From: an uncultured bacterium
GTDB taxonomy: Bacteria > Eisenbacteria > RBG-16-71-46 > CAIMUX01
Reading direction: 5' to 3'
NCBI GenBank assembly: GCA_946886185.1
Contig: CAMPIC010000187.1
Location: 1-6,237 of the forward strand
DNA: 6,237 nt
The notes below the pieces were generated by a model. It was not told the DNA's origin and did not search any database. It saw only the letters and a list, made by a program, of their open reading frames with translations. A program made the position numbers and the translations under genes. Positions 1 to 6,237 of this stretch are shown piece after piece; the first letter of the stretch is position 1; every line of letters begins with the position of its first letter.

Positions 1-77
1 GCTGAAGCAGAGATTCCGGTAGCCTCTTCTCGATCGAGCCGTCTTCCGAAGCACACGGCGGGTTGCCGAAACCACCG

Positions 78-2816
78 ATGCGGGCGACAATGCGCCGCAT
101 GGTCCCCGGCAAGAAGTCAGACCCCGGCGAGGCGGAGCATGCGCGGCTCGCCGAGGATGCGGCGCGCCTGCAAAACTGGAAGCGATGGGGGCCGTACCTC
201 TCGGAGCGGCAGTGGGGCACGATCCGCGAGGACTATTCGGCGGACGGCGATCCGTGGAGCTACTTGGGTTTCGAGCAGTCGGCGGCGCGCGCCTACCGCT
301 GGGGGGAAGACGGTCTCCTCGGGATCACGGATCGGGAATGCCGTCTGTGCTTTTCCATCGCGCTCTGGAACGGCGCCGATCCGATCCTCAAGGAGAGGCT
401 TTTCGGACTCTCGGGTCCGGAAGGCAATCACGGCGAGGACGTGAAGGAAGCCTACTTCTACCTCGACTCGACGCCGACCCATTCGTACATGCGTGGGTTA
501 TACAAATATCCGCAGGCAGAGTTTCCCTACGAACGACTGCGGGAGGAGAACCGCGCACGAGGCCGAACCGCTCCGGAGTTCGAGCTGGAGCACACGGGCA
601 TCTTCGACGAAAGCCGCTACTTCGACGTTCAGGCGGAGTATGCCAAGGCTTCCCCGAACGACATCCTCATCCGTCTGACGATCTCCAACCGCAGCCCGGA
701 TGGTGCAACTCTCCATCTCGCGCCGACCTTGTGGTTCCGGAACACCTGGAGCTGGGGAAGAAGCGACGAAGGATACTGGAGCGGCGCGAAGCTGCGCGCC
801 GAAGGTCCGGGCCTGGTGGTCGCAACGCATCCATCGCTGGGCACGTTCTGCTGGCATGTGGGGCGCGATCCCGCGGGAGATCTGCCGCGGCTGCTTTTCA
901 CTGAGAACGTGACCAACGTCGAGAAGCTCTTCGGCGTCCCCAATCCCACGCCGCAGGTCAAGGACGCCTTCCATGAGTTCATCCGCGGCGGTGGAGAACC
1001 GGACTCCGTGCGGGAGGGAACGAAGGCGTGCGCGCACTATCGGTTGCAGATTGCGTCGGGTGAGACCGTGGAGATCTCCCTCCGCCTGCGCTCGCAACTG
1101 GAGGACGATTACGCGGCACCATTCGGAGACGGGTTCCGGCGGGTTTTCTCGACGCGACAGGCCGAGGCGGACGCATTCTATGAGAGTCTGCTTGCCGGCC
1201 GGAGCGAAACCGAAGAACGCCGCGTGTTGCGCCAGGCGTACGCCGGGCTCCTCTGGAACAAGCAGTTCTATCACTACGTGGTGAAGGACTGGCTCGAGGG
1301 GGATCCCGCACAACCCGCTCCTCCCGAGTCGCGCGCGCAGGGGCGCAATCATGCCTGGCCGCACCTGTACAACCGCGACATCATCTCGATGCCGGACAAG
1401 TGGGAGTATCCGTGGTACGCGGCCTGGGATCTGGCCTTCCACATGATTCCGTTTTGCCGCATCGATCCGGACTTCGCCAAGCAGCAGCTGATCCTGCTTC
1501 TCCGCGAGTGGTACATGCACCCGAACGGGCAGATCCCGGCGTACGAATTCGCGTTGGGCGATGTCAATCCTCCGGTGCATGCGTGGGCCGCCTGGCGGGT
1601 CTACAAGATCACGGGAAGCCGCGGACGCCGCGACCGGATCTTCCTGAAACGCGTCTTCATGAAGCTGGTCTTGAACTTCACCTGGTGGGTGAATCGGAAA
1701 GACGTCACCGGCCAGAACCTGTTCGCGGGCGGGTTCCTGGGACTCGACAACATCGGCGTGTTCGATCGATCGCGGCCGTTGCCGCATGACGGCTATCTGG
1801 AGCAGGCCGACGGCACCGCCTGGATGGCCTTCTATTGCTCGACGATGCTTTCGATCGCGCTCGAGCTGGCGGCGGAAGATCCGGCATACGAGGACATGGC
1901 TTCGAAGTTCTTCGAGCACTTCATCGCGATCGCGGATGCGATGAATCGATTGGGTGGGAAGGGGCTGTGGGACGAAGAGGATGGTTTCTACTACGACCAG
2001 CTCAATCATGGAGGCCAGGAGACACCGCTCAAGGTGCGTTCGATGGTGGGAATCATTCCGCTTTTCGCCGTGGAAGTGCTTCAGGCGGATGTCATCGAAC
2101 GTCTGCCGGGATTCAAGAAGAGGATGAATTGGTTCCTGGAGAATCGGCGCGACGTCACCGGGATCATTGCCGCGGCGGAAATGGGAGGGAACGGGAAGAA
2201 GCGTCTCCTCGCGCTTTCCTCACGCGAACGGCTCGAGCGCGTTCTGCGATACGTGTTGGACGAGGAAGAGTTCCTCTCTCCCTATGGAGTGCGCTCACTC
2301 TCCAAGGTGCACGCGCAGCATCCCTACGTGTGGAACGGCGCGGGCGAGGAGTATCGAGTCGGGTACGAACCGGCCGAATCGCGGACTGGGCTGTTCGGCG
2401 GCAACTCGAACTGGCGAGGACCGATCTGGTTTCCGCTCAACTTCCTGCTGATCGAAGCGCTGGAGCGCTACCACTACTTCTACGGAGATGATCTGCAGGT
2501 GGAGTTCCCGACCGGATCGGGAACACGCGTCACTCTAGAGGTGGTGGCGCAGCGTCTCTCGGAACGGCTGATCTCGCTGTTCCTGCCGGATGAGGAGGGA
2601 TGCCCGCCTTGCCACGGGAAGGAGAGCAGATTCCAAGAGGATCCTCACTGGCGCGATCTGCTGCTCTTCCACGAGTACTTCAATCCGGACACGGGCGAAG
2701 GTCTGGGAGCGTCGCACCAAACTGGATGGACGGCTTTGGTCGCGCCGCTCCTCGAAGATCGAGCGCGCCGGCGCGCAAGGGAACAGGCAGCGCGTAGCAC
2801 ATCGGCCGCAACGTAA
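78..2816 (+). CDS. MGH1-like / GH63-type glycoside hydrolase (putative glucosidase)
   Basis: Predicted cytoplasmic glycosidase of the family usually annotated 'glucosidase' (MGH1-like, clan of GH63 and trehalase-like (alpha/alpha)6-barrel enzymes). It should cleave alpha-linked gluco- or manno-oligosaccharides; the true substrate cannot be read from sequence. Numbering below counts from a TTG at 63. Residues ~40-350 form the N-terminal beta-rich part, opening with the family block [16 protein letters not shown] and AYRWGEDGL. Residues ~380-895 form the helical barrel, with [10 protein letters not shown] (D456), [10 protein letters not shown] (D500), [10 protein letters not shown] (N781) and a C-terminal [19 protein letters not shown] block (E871). 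The acidic residues in these blocks are the catalytic candidates, but I cannot assign acid and base with certainty. About 900 residues is normal for the family. There is no signal peptide. The frame is open from position 6, and TTG 63, ATG 78, ATG 90 and ATG 99 are all possible starts. None has a good Shine-Dalgarno site. I use the first ATG; 99 also suits, because the family homology begins shortly after it. The gene is intact and converges on the phosphatase-like gene. The family call is firm; the substrate is unknown. Confidence 0.88.
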   Translation: MRATMRRMVPGKKSDPGEAEHARLAEDAARLQNWKRWGPYLSERQWGTIREDYSADGDPWSYLGFEQSAARAYRWGEDGLLGITDRECRLCFSIALWNGADPILKERLFGLSGPEGNHGEDVKEAYFYLDSTPTHSYMRGLYKYPQAEFPYERLREENRARGRTAPEFELEHTGIFDESRYFDVQAEYAKASPNDILIRLTISNRSPDGATLHLAPTLWFRNTWSWGRSDEGYWSGAKLRAEGPGLVVATHPSLGTFCWHVGRDPAGDLPRLLFTENVTNVEKLFGVPNPTPQVKDAFHEFIRGGGEPDSVREGTKACAHYRLQIASGETVEISLRLRSQLEDDYAAPFGDGFRRVFSTRQAEADAFYESLLAGRSETEERRVLRQAYAGLLWNKQFYHYVVKDWLEGDPAQPAPPESRAQGRNHAWPHLYNRDIISMPDKWEYPWYAAWDLAFHMIPFCRIDPDFAKQQLILLLREWYMHPNGQIPAYEFALGDVNPPVHAWAAWRVYKITGSRGRRDRIFLKRVFMKLVLNFTWWVNRKDVTGQNLFAGGFLGLDNIGVFDRSRPLPHDGYLEQADGTAWMAFYCSTMLSIALELAAEDPAYEDMASKFFEHFIAIADAMNRLGGKGLWDEEDGFYYDQLNHGGQETPLKVRSMVGIIPLFAVEVLQADVIERLPGFKKRMNWFLENRRDVTGIIAAAEMGGNGKKRLLALSSRERLERVLRYVLDEEEFLSPYGVRSLSKVHAQHPYVWNGAGEEYRVGYEPAESRTGLFGGNSNWRGPIWFPLNFLLIEALERYHYFYGDDLQVEFPTGSGTRVTLEVVAQRLSERLISLFLPDEEGCPPCHGKESRFQEDPHWRDLLLFHEYFNPDTGEGLGASHQTGWTALVAPLLEDRARRRAREQAARSTSAAT

Positions 2817-2893
2817 GGGAGATCTGCTCGGGGTCTTTGGAGCATCAGACGTCGCGAGCCGTTCCGCCCGTGCAGTCGGAGGGTGTGCTGGAG

Positions 2894-4465
2894 TCAGCGG
2901 AACAGTTCGGCCTTCCGTGTGACGGTCTCGCTTCCGGCCGTCAGTCGGATGAAGTAGATGCCCGACGGGAGGGCTGCACCGCGCTCGTCTCTCCCGTCCC
3001 ACGAAGCGACGTGCCTGCCTCCCGGCACCCACTGATCGGCGATGCGGCGGATACGCGCGCCTCCGGCATCATGGACGTCAATGCGCACCGCGGCGCTCTC
3101 GCGGATCGAGTACGTGATGCGCGTGCTCTCACGGAACGGATTGGGGAAGGCGGAGAGCGACATCCCCGGGAGGCTCGCCAATCCATCGATCGAGCTCGGG
3201 ACCGGGGCCCACGGTCCGGTCACTTCATATGTGATTCCGTACTCGCCCGAAGGAGTGGGCGCGCGCTGTGAGCTGAAGTAGAGGCGCATGCCGTCGGTGG
3301 TCAGGGCTGGTCCGGTGATCTCGGACTCCGGGTGCCCCATGACTTGCACGACCGGTTTGACATCACCACCCGCGGTGAGCGCGACGATCTGCATGTCGGT
3401 CCCATCCTCCGCGACGAAGACGTCTCCGAGCGGAGAGGCGGTGATGTTGTCCACGCCCCGCAGCTCCGGATCGCTCGAGGTTTCGAGGTCGTAGAGGATC
3501 TCGATGGTCTGTGCCGCCGTGTGGACCGCCCAGACCCGGTTGTCCGCGGTGGTCGTGAAGTAGACGATTCCTCCTTCGTACCAGCAGCCTTCCCCGCGTG
3601 CGAAGGGGGTCGCATCGACCTGGAAACGAGTGGCGCGCTCTTCGATCGGGAAGTGCGACCGAGAGTCGACGCCACCCCCGGGAGGAGCGGCGTTGGGAAG
3701 CGCAATCCACGCCAGCGGGCGCACCTCTCCCGGCTGGATCGGGCCGTTCCCTTCTGGATCGAGGATTTGGGCCGCCTCCAGCATCCCGAATCGGAGATCG
3801 GGATACGAATCGGGAGTGAAGCGATAGAAGAGACCGGTCGAGCGATCCTCGGTCAAGTAGACATGGTGGTATATGGGATCGACCGCCGCTGCCTCGTGTT
3901 TGAAAACTCCGAGCCCCGGCTGCAGGGAAGCTGAACGATGAAATGGATGGCATTCCCACACCCGGCCGGCGTCCACTTCCTCGCAGGAGAGCCAGGTTCC
4001 CCACGGAGTCGGTCCGCCGGCGCAATTGTGCGCGCTGTTGGCGAGGATGGAGTAGGCCTCGAGGATGGATCCATCGGAGGCAAAGCGGATCGTGCTCACG
4101 CCTCCTCCGTTGCTGCTGATCTCGTGATTGACGACGTACATCCATCCGCCGTTCTCATCGGGGAAGGTAGCGCCGCCGTCGGGGAACCGTCTAAAGACGA
4201 ACGAAGTCGGAGCGACCGGTTCGTTCGCGACTGCGATGATTCGGGAGGTAAAGCCGGGTGGGAGCCGTAACCCGTTGGCGTCCGGTGCCTGCAGCGGTCC
4301 GAATCCGTCAGCCCCGCCGGAGCCGGCCATCGAACGCGGCAGACGTATGGCGGTTCCGTCGATCACGCCGAGCGCCAGCGCGCCGGCGGCGGTCATTCCA
4401 CGGCGAAGGAACGATCGACGGGAGACGGCGGAGCGGAAACGGTGACCGTCGGACTTGTCGCGCAC
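2894..4465 (-). CDS. PhoX/DUF839-family phosphatase-like protein with Tat signal and T9SS-type C-terminal sorting domain
   Basis: Likely exported metal-dependent phosphatase of the PhoX (DUF839) family, 523 residues from a GTG at 4465. Residues 15-22 are SRRSFLRR, a Tat motif, followed by the hydrophobic TAAGALALGV. The DUF839 core spans ~60-425. Its blocks include VVNHEISS (N113, H114), GGPTPWGTWLSCEE (C161, E162, E163), HEAAAVDP (E191), VYLTEDRSTGLFYRF (E206, D207) and GVDNITASPLGDVFVAEDG (D339, E353, D354). The Cys-Glu-Glu motif matches the region that supplies an iron-binding cysteine in characterised PhoX; the Fe/Ca cofactor here is inferred. This is a short version of the family, so phosphatase activity is less certain than the fold. 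Residues ~438-523 (FPNPFRESTRITYSI through WDGRDERGAALPSGIYFIRL) are a FlgD-like T9SS type A sorting module. The start was chosen because it leaves a normal 14-residue n-region and has GAAGG 8 bases upstream. The frame stays open up to a GTG at 4795 that overlaps the recQ stop, but the extra 110 residues look non-coding. Confidence 0.85.
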   Translation of the reverse strand: MRDKSDGHRFRSAVSRRSFLRRGMTAAGALALGVIDGTAIRLPRSMAGSGGADGFGPLQAPDANGLRLPPGFTSRIIAVANEPVAPTSFVFRRFPDGGATFPDENGGWMYVVNHEISSNGGGVSTIRFASDGSILEAYSILANSAHNCAGGPTPWGTWLSCEEVDAGRVWECHPFHRSASLQPGLGVFKHEAAAVDPIYHHVYLTEDRSTGLFYRFTPDSYPDLRFGMLEAAQILDPEGNGPIQPGEVRPLAWIALPNAAPPGGGVDSRSHFPIEERATRFQVDATPFARGEGCWYEGGIVYFTTTADNRVWAVHTAAQTIEILYDLETSSDPELRGVDNITASPLGDVFVAEDGTDMQIVALTAGGDVKPVVQVMGHPESEITGPALTTDGMRLYFSSQRAPTPSGEYGITYEVTGPWAPVPSSIDGLASLPGMSLSAFPNPFRESTRITYSIRESAAVRIDVHDAGGARIRRIADQWVPGGRHVASWDGRDERGAALPSGIYFIRLTAGSETVTRKAELFR

Positions 4466-4791
4466 AGAGCTCGCCTTCGCCTTCCTACGGCACACCCGAG
4501 TATCGCATGTGAAGCCTCCGACGTGCACGCGCAGGGATCGCCCGGGTGGTACACCCCCCTCATCGACATAAGTCCGGCTGGGGACCGAGTGTGTTCCCGG
4601 GATCTGCGCCGTTCCGACTCTCGATGAGTCATGGGGCGTCGTGAAGCGACGCTTCCACTGAAGCCCAGTCCAGGCGCGCCTTTCCTGGCAATTCGGGGTG
4701 CGTCCTTTCGGATCGAGGATCCGGAGAACGCCGGACGGTGATAGCGGCGCCCGCCCTCGAGTTGTGCGATCCGGCGCGAGAGCGCGGAACG
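4466..4791. other. Intergenic stretch between recQ remnant and PhoX-like gene; short palindromes, no gene seen
   Basis: I see no credible gene here. The frame of the PhoX-like gene is open throughout on the minus strand, but its translation is rich in Arg, Ser, Thr and Pro and shows no recognisable family. The stretch contains three perfect short inverted repeats: GGGTG/CACCC at 4544-4556, GCGTCG/CGACGC at 4636-4652 and CGGATC/GATCCG at 4709-4723. None is followed by a T-run on either strand, so none is a convincing intrinsic terminator for recQ. The promoter of the PhoX-like gene should lie here. The best scraps on the minus strand are a TTGCCA hexamer (about 4687-4692) and a GATACT hexamer (about 4498-4503), but they are not correctly spaced to each other, so I do not call a promoter. 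Confidence 0.5.
4474..4486 (-). promoter_or_regulatory. Ribosome binding site supporting the GTG start of the PhoX-like gene
   Basis: On the minus strand, AGGAAGG (4480-4486) is followed by a second purine run, GAAGG (4474-4478). GAAGG lies 8 bases before the GTG at 4465, a good Shine-Dalgarno distance; AGGAAGG is 14 bases away, rather long. This decides the start, because no other in-frame ATG, GTG or TTG near the Tat motif has a comparable site. The GTG at 4495 has no purine-rich sequence ahead of it. Confidence 0.5.
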
Positions 4792-5976
4792 TCACGTTCG
4801 TCCGAAGTCGTGGATCGCTTCCAGGAACGTGGCTCCGAATCGTTCGAGCTTCACTTTTCCGACTCCGCGAACCTCGAGGAGCTCGACGTCGTTCTGCGGG
4901 CGAAGCCGCGCCATCTCCCGCAGGGCGGTGTCCTCGAAGACGATGTATGCGGGGACGCTGAGCCGCGCGGCGATCTCGCGCCGGACGTCGCGCAACGCTT
5001 CGAAGAGGGCCGCGTCTTCCGAAGAAAGCTCGCCGGCTCCGCTCGAGGCGGCTCCCTTGTCGGAAGAGCGATTTCCTTTCGTTTCTGGCATCGGCTGCCG
5101 CCGCGGTTCGAGGAGGACGATCTCGCGATCGTCTTCCAGAGCTTCTCTTCCTTCGGGGGATAGGAGGAGCACAGGATAGGTGTCCTCGGTGCGGCGGAGG
5201 AACCGCTGCCCGATCAACTGTCGGATCGCGTCCTGGATCGTCTCCTTGTCCAGCCGGGCGAGCAGGCCGTATTCCTTCAAGCGATCATGTCCACGGCTGC
5301 GCACGCGTTCGCTGCGGCTACCGCGGAGCACGTCGACGATGTGGGAAGTGCCGAACGATCCTCCGATCTCACGGACCACACCGAGGATCGAACGAGCGAG
5401 GAAGTTGCCACTCTCCGCGGGACGTTGCGGCTCCAGGCAGAAGTCGCACGCTCCACAGTTTTCGATTTCGTACTGTTGGCCCAGGTAACGCACCAGCCCG
5501 CGGTGCCGGCAGATTTGCGCGGTGCAGAAGTCGCGCATCCGCGTCATGAGGCGGGTCTTCGCGGCGAAGATCTCCTCGTCCAGCCCTTGCTCGAGCGCAG
5601 AGCGTTCCAGAACGCTGCGCCGCAGGGCAAAGTCTCCCTCTCCATAGAGGAGAAGGCACTCCGCCGGCAGTCCATCCCGCCCGGCCCGGCCTGTTTCCTG
5701 CATGTAGTGCTCGATCGATTCGGGTTGGAAGGCGTGCACCACGCACCGCACGTCGCTGCGGTCGATCCCCATTCCGAACGCGACCGTGGCCACGACGATG
5801 CGCAGGCGATCGTCCCGAAACTCGGTCTCGATTTGGATGCGCTCCTCGGCCGGCAGGCCCGCATGGTAGGCGCGCGCGGCCAAACCTTTTCTGCGCAGCT
5901 CGGCTGCCAGCGATTCGGTGTCGCGGCGACGAAAGCAATAGACGATGGCTGCGCCGGAGGGGCGGCGCAGCGCCGT
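4792..5976 (-). pseudogene. recQ: ATP-dependent DNA helicase RecQ, C-terminal two-thirds only (ATP-binding domain missing)
   Basis: RecQ is a 3'-5' DNA helicase for recombination and replication repair. From the join downward: helicase domain 2 with AAIVYCF, YHAGL (5854-5868), motif V VATVAFGMGID (5761-5793) and motif VI QETGRAGRDG (5671-5700). Next is the RQC zinc site with four cysteines spaced 18, 3 and 3 residues apart (5437-5511), as in E. coli RecQ. Then come the winged helix with GHDRLKEYGLL (5257-5289), a Ser/Gly-rich linker (about 5017-5109) and an HRDC domain (about 4804-5007) containing VPAYIVFED and VRGVGKVKLERFG. Compared with ~600-residue RecQ proteins, about 230 N-terminal residues are absent: Q motif, Walker A and DEAH box. 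Similarity stops near 5964-5976, and the sequence beyond belongs to the rpsO leader. The frame stays open to 6231, but those codons are antisense to rpsO and spurious. The nearest in-frame starts (GTG 6003, ATG 6078) have no ribosome site. All retained motifs are intact, so the loss is recent or the join is artificial. Alone, this could not hydrolyse ATP. Confidence 0.85.
5948..5971. repeat. 8-bp inverted repeat at the recQ/rpsO-leader join
   Basis: The arms GCTGCGCC (5948-5955) and GGCGCAGC (5964-5971) are perfect reverse complements around an 8-base GC-rich loop. The right arm coincides with the last codons that still look like RecQ (Leu-Arg-Arg before the PSGAAIVYC block). Such a hairpin can promote deletion or template switching in the cell, or chimera formation during amplification or assembly. 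It may also be a chance effect of GC-rich coding sequence, since most of it encodes plausible RecQ residues. Confidence 0.6.
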
Positions 5977-6014
5977 TGCGGTGAAATTCCACTCGCCCTT
6001 CACCAGTGTTGGTG

Positions 6015-6020
6015 TATAAG
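6015..6020 (+). promoter_or_regulatory. Possible -10 element of an rpsO promoter
   Basis: TATAAG at 6015-6020 matches five of six bases of the sigma-70-type -10 consensus and sits just before the structured rpsO leader, so transcription would begin around 6026. There is no recognisable -35 hexamer at the usual 16-18 base distance (5991-5998 reads like ordinary sequence). The call therefore rests on one element and its position. Confidence 0.3.
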
Positions 6021-6022
6021 GG

Positions 6023-6061
6023 CGCCAGCACGGGCCGCGCAGCCCGTGTTTCTCGTTGGCG
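6023..6061 (+). promoter_or_regulatory. Nested stem-loop in the rpsO leader (candidate S15 feedback element or terminator)
   Basis: The inner stem CACGGGC (6029-6035) pairs with GCCCGTG (6042-6048) around a 6-base loop, and a G-U pair (6028 with 6049) extends it. The outer stem CGCCA (6023-6027) pairs with TGGCG (6057-6061), leaving a one-sided bulge at about 6050-6056. S15 is known to repress its own mRNA in several bacteria through leader structures that differ between phyla, often with adjacent G-U/G-C pairs like those at the base of this stem. A feedback element is therefore plausible. The inner hairpin followed by TTTCT also resembles a weak intrinsic terminator for an upstream + strand gene. 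The structure is seen; its role is inferred. Confidence 0.45.
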
Positions 6062-6098
6062 ACCCTGCTGGACGACATCCCGGCTGAGGCCGCCACAC

Positions 6099-6114
6099 TG
6101 GATCGAGTGATCCA
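6099..6114 (+). promoter_or_regulatory. Second small hairpin upstream of the rpsO ribosome site
   Basis: TGGATC (6099-6104) and GATCCA (6109-6114) form a perfect 6-bp stem with a 4-base loop, ending about 13 bases before the rpsO ribosome site. A competing, weaker fold pairs CACT (6096-6099) with AGTG (6106-6109). The position suits translational control, but a 6-bp palindrome can arise by chance. Confidence 0.3.
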
Positions 6115-6126
6115 CACATCAGAAAG

Positions 6127-6133
6127 AAAGGAA
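6127..6133 (+). promoter_or_regulatory. Ribosome binding site of rpsO
   Basis: AAAGGAA at 6127-6133 lies within a purine-rich run and ends 6 bases before the ATG at 6140. This is a standard Shine-Dalgarno arrangement and fixes the rpsO start. Confidence 0.7.
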
Positions 6134-6139
6134 CACCCG

Positions 6140-6237
6140 ATGTCGCTGGCAGCCGAGCGCAAGCAGGAACTTATCAAGAACAACGCCACGAAAGTCGGTG
6201 ATACCGGCTCCCCGGAAGTGCAGATCGCCATTCTGAC
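6140..6237 (+). CDS. rpsO: 30S ribosomal protein S15, N-terminal part (runs off the window)
   Basis: S15 binds the central domain of 16S rRNA early in assembly of the small ribosomal subunit and contacts the 50S subunit through a bridge. The 32 complete codons in the window begin [13 protein letters not shown] and include the hallmark [13 protein letters not shown] block, which is nearly invariant in bacterial S15. The full protein is about 89 residues, so roughly the first third is visible; the reading frame is still open at the window end. The start is fixed by the AAAGGAA ribosome site. In many bacteria rpsO follows truB/ribF and precedes pnp. Here the upstream neighbour is the back of a truncated recQ on the opposite strand, which is unexpected. 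The leader holds two stem-loops that may mediate autoregulation. Confidence 0.93.
   Translation, partial: MSLAAERKQELIKNNATKVGDTGSPEVQIAIL

Noticed and set aside
498..2009. A 503-codon open frame antisense to the glycosidase gene
   Set aside because: Its translation shows no recognisable domain and is dominated by Arg, Leu, Val and Gln, as expected from the reverse complement of a GC-rich gene. The opposite strand carries a clear GH63-type protein across the whole span.
2601..2618. CPPCHG in the glycosidase, resembling a CxxCH haem c attachment motif
   Set aside because: The protein has no export signal, and haem c attachment takes place outside the cytoplasm. The segment lies in a variable loop just before the conserved [10 protein letters not shown] block, so the match is most likely chance.
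3332..4145. Open frames of 200 codons (+) and 260 codons (-, shifted) overlapping the PhoX-like gene
   Set aside because: Both are frame shadows: low-complexity Arg/Gly/Ser-rich translations with no motifs, while the DUF839 blocks read continuously in the chosen frame.
4710..4722. Similarity of the GGATCGAG-type palindromes at 4710-4722 and 6100-6113 (and a partial copy at 3756-3766) as a dispersed repeat family
   Set aside because: Only 8-11 bases are shared, and GATC/GAG words are common in this GC-rich sequence. The copies have different flanks, one lies inside coding sequence, and there is no regular spacing.
4706..4726. CGGATC/GATCCG hairpin downstream of recQ as an intrinsic terminator
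   Set aside because: The stem is short and is followed by GAAAGGACG on the minus strand and by GAACG on the plus strand, so there is no T-run on either side.
5945..6019. A 24-codon + strand ORF ending at TAA 6017-6019, considered as the tail of a gene upstream of rpsO
   Set aside because: It starts inside the recQ antisense region just after a stop at 5939-5941 and shows no family features. It cannot be told apart from chance.
5287..6087. A 266-codon + strand open frame opposite recQ, running into the rpsO leader
   Set aside because: Antisense to the conserved helicase and zinc motifs, without recognisable domains. It ends within the leader and has no ribosome site.

Overview
The window is GC-rich and has tightly spaced genes. 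It looks like a bacterial chromosomal fragment, probably metagenomic. The second gene ends in a FlgD-like / type IX secretion (T9SS) sorting domain. That suggests a Gram-negative lineage of the FCB-like assemblage, for example an Eisenbacteria- or Krumholzibacteria-type organism. This placement is inferred from domain style only; no marker gene here settles it.

Layout: (1) positions 1-77 carry no recognisable gene. (2) A complete + strand gene (about 78-2816) encodes a roughly 900-residue cytoplasmic MGH1-like/GH63-type glycoside hydrolase. (3) Converging on it is a minus-strand gene (2894-4465) for a PhoX/DUF839-type metallophosphatase-like protein with an N-terminal twin-arginine (Tat) signal and a C-terminal T9SS-type sorting domain. 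(4) A 326-base stretch (4466-4791) has no convincing gene, only short palindromes. (5) A minus-strand recQ helicase remnant (4792 to about 5976) keeps helicase domain 2, the zinc/winged-helix (RQC) region and the HRDC domain. The whole ATP-binding domain 1 is missing. (6) A structured leader (about 6015-6133) precedes the + strand start of rpsO (ribosomal protein S15), which begins at 6140 and runs off the window.

The genes do not form one pathway: a carbohydrate hydrolase, an exported phosphatase-like protein, a DNA repair helicase and a ribosomal protein. The most notable point is the abrupt join between a well-preserved but headless recQ and the rpsO leader, with an 8-bp inverted repeat exactly at the join. 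It may be a recent deletion/rearrangement or an assembly or amplification chimera. The second is the pairing of Tat and T9SS-type signals on one protein. The third is the nested stem-loop upstream of rpsO, a candidate S15 feedback element. I see no convincing evidence of a wholly new multi-gene system.
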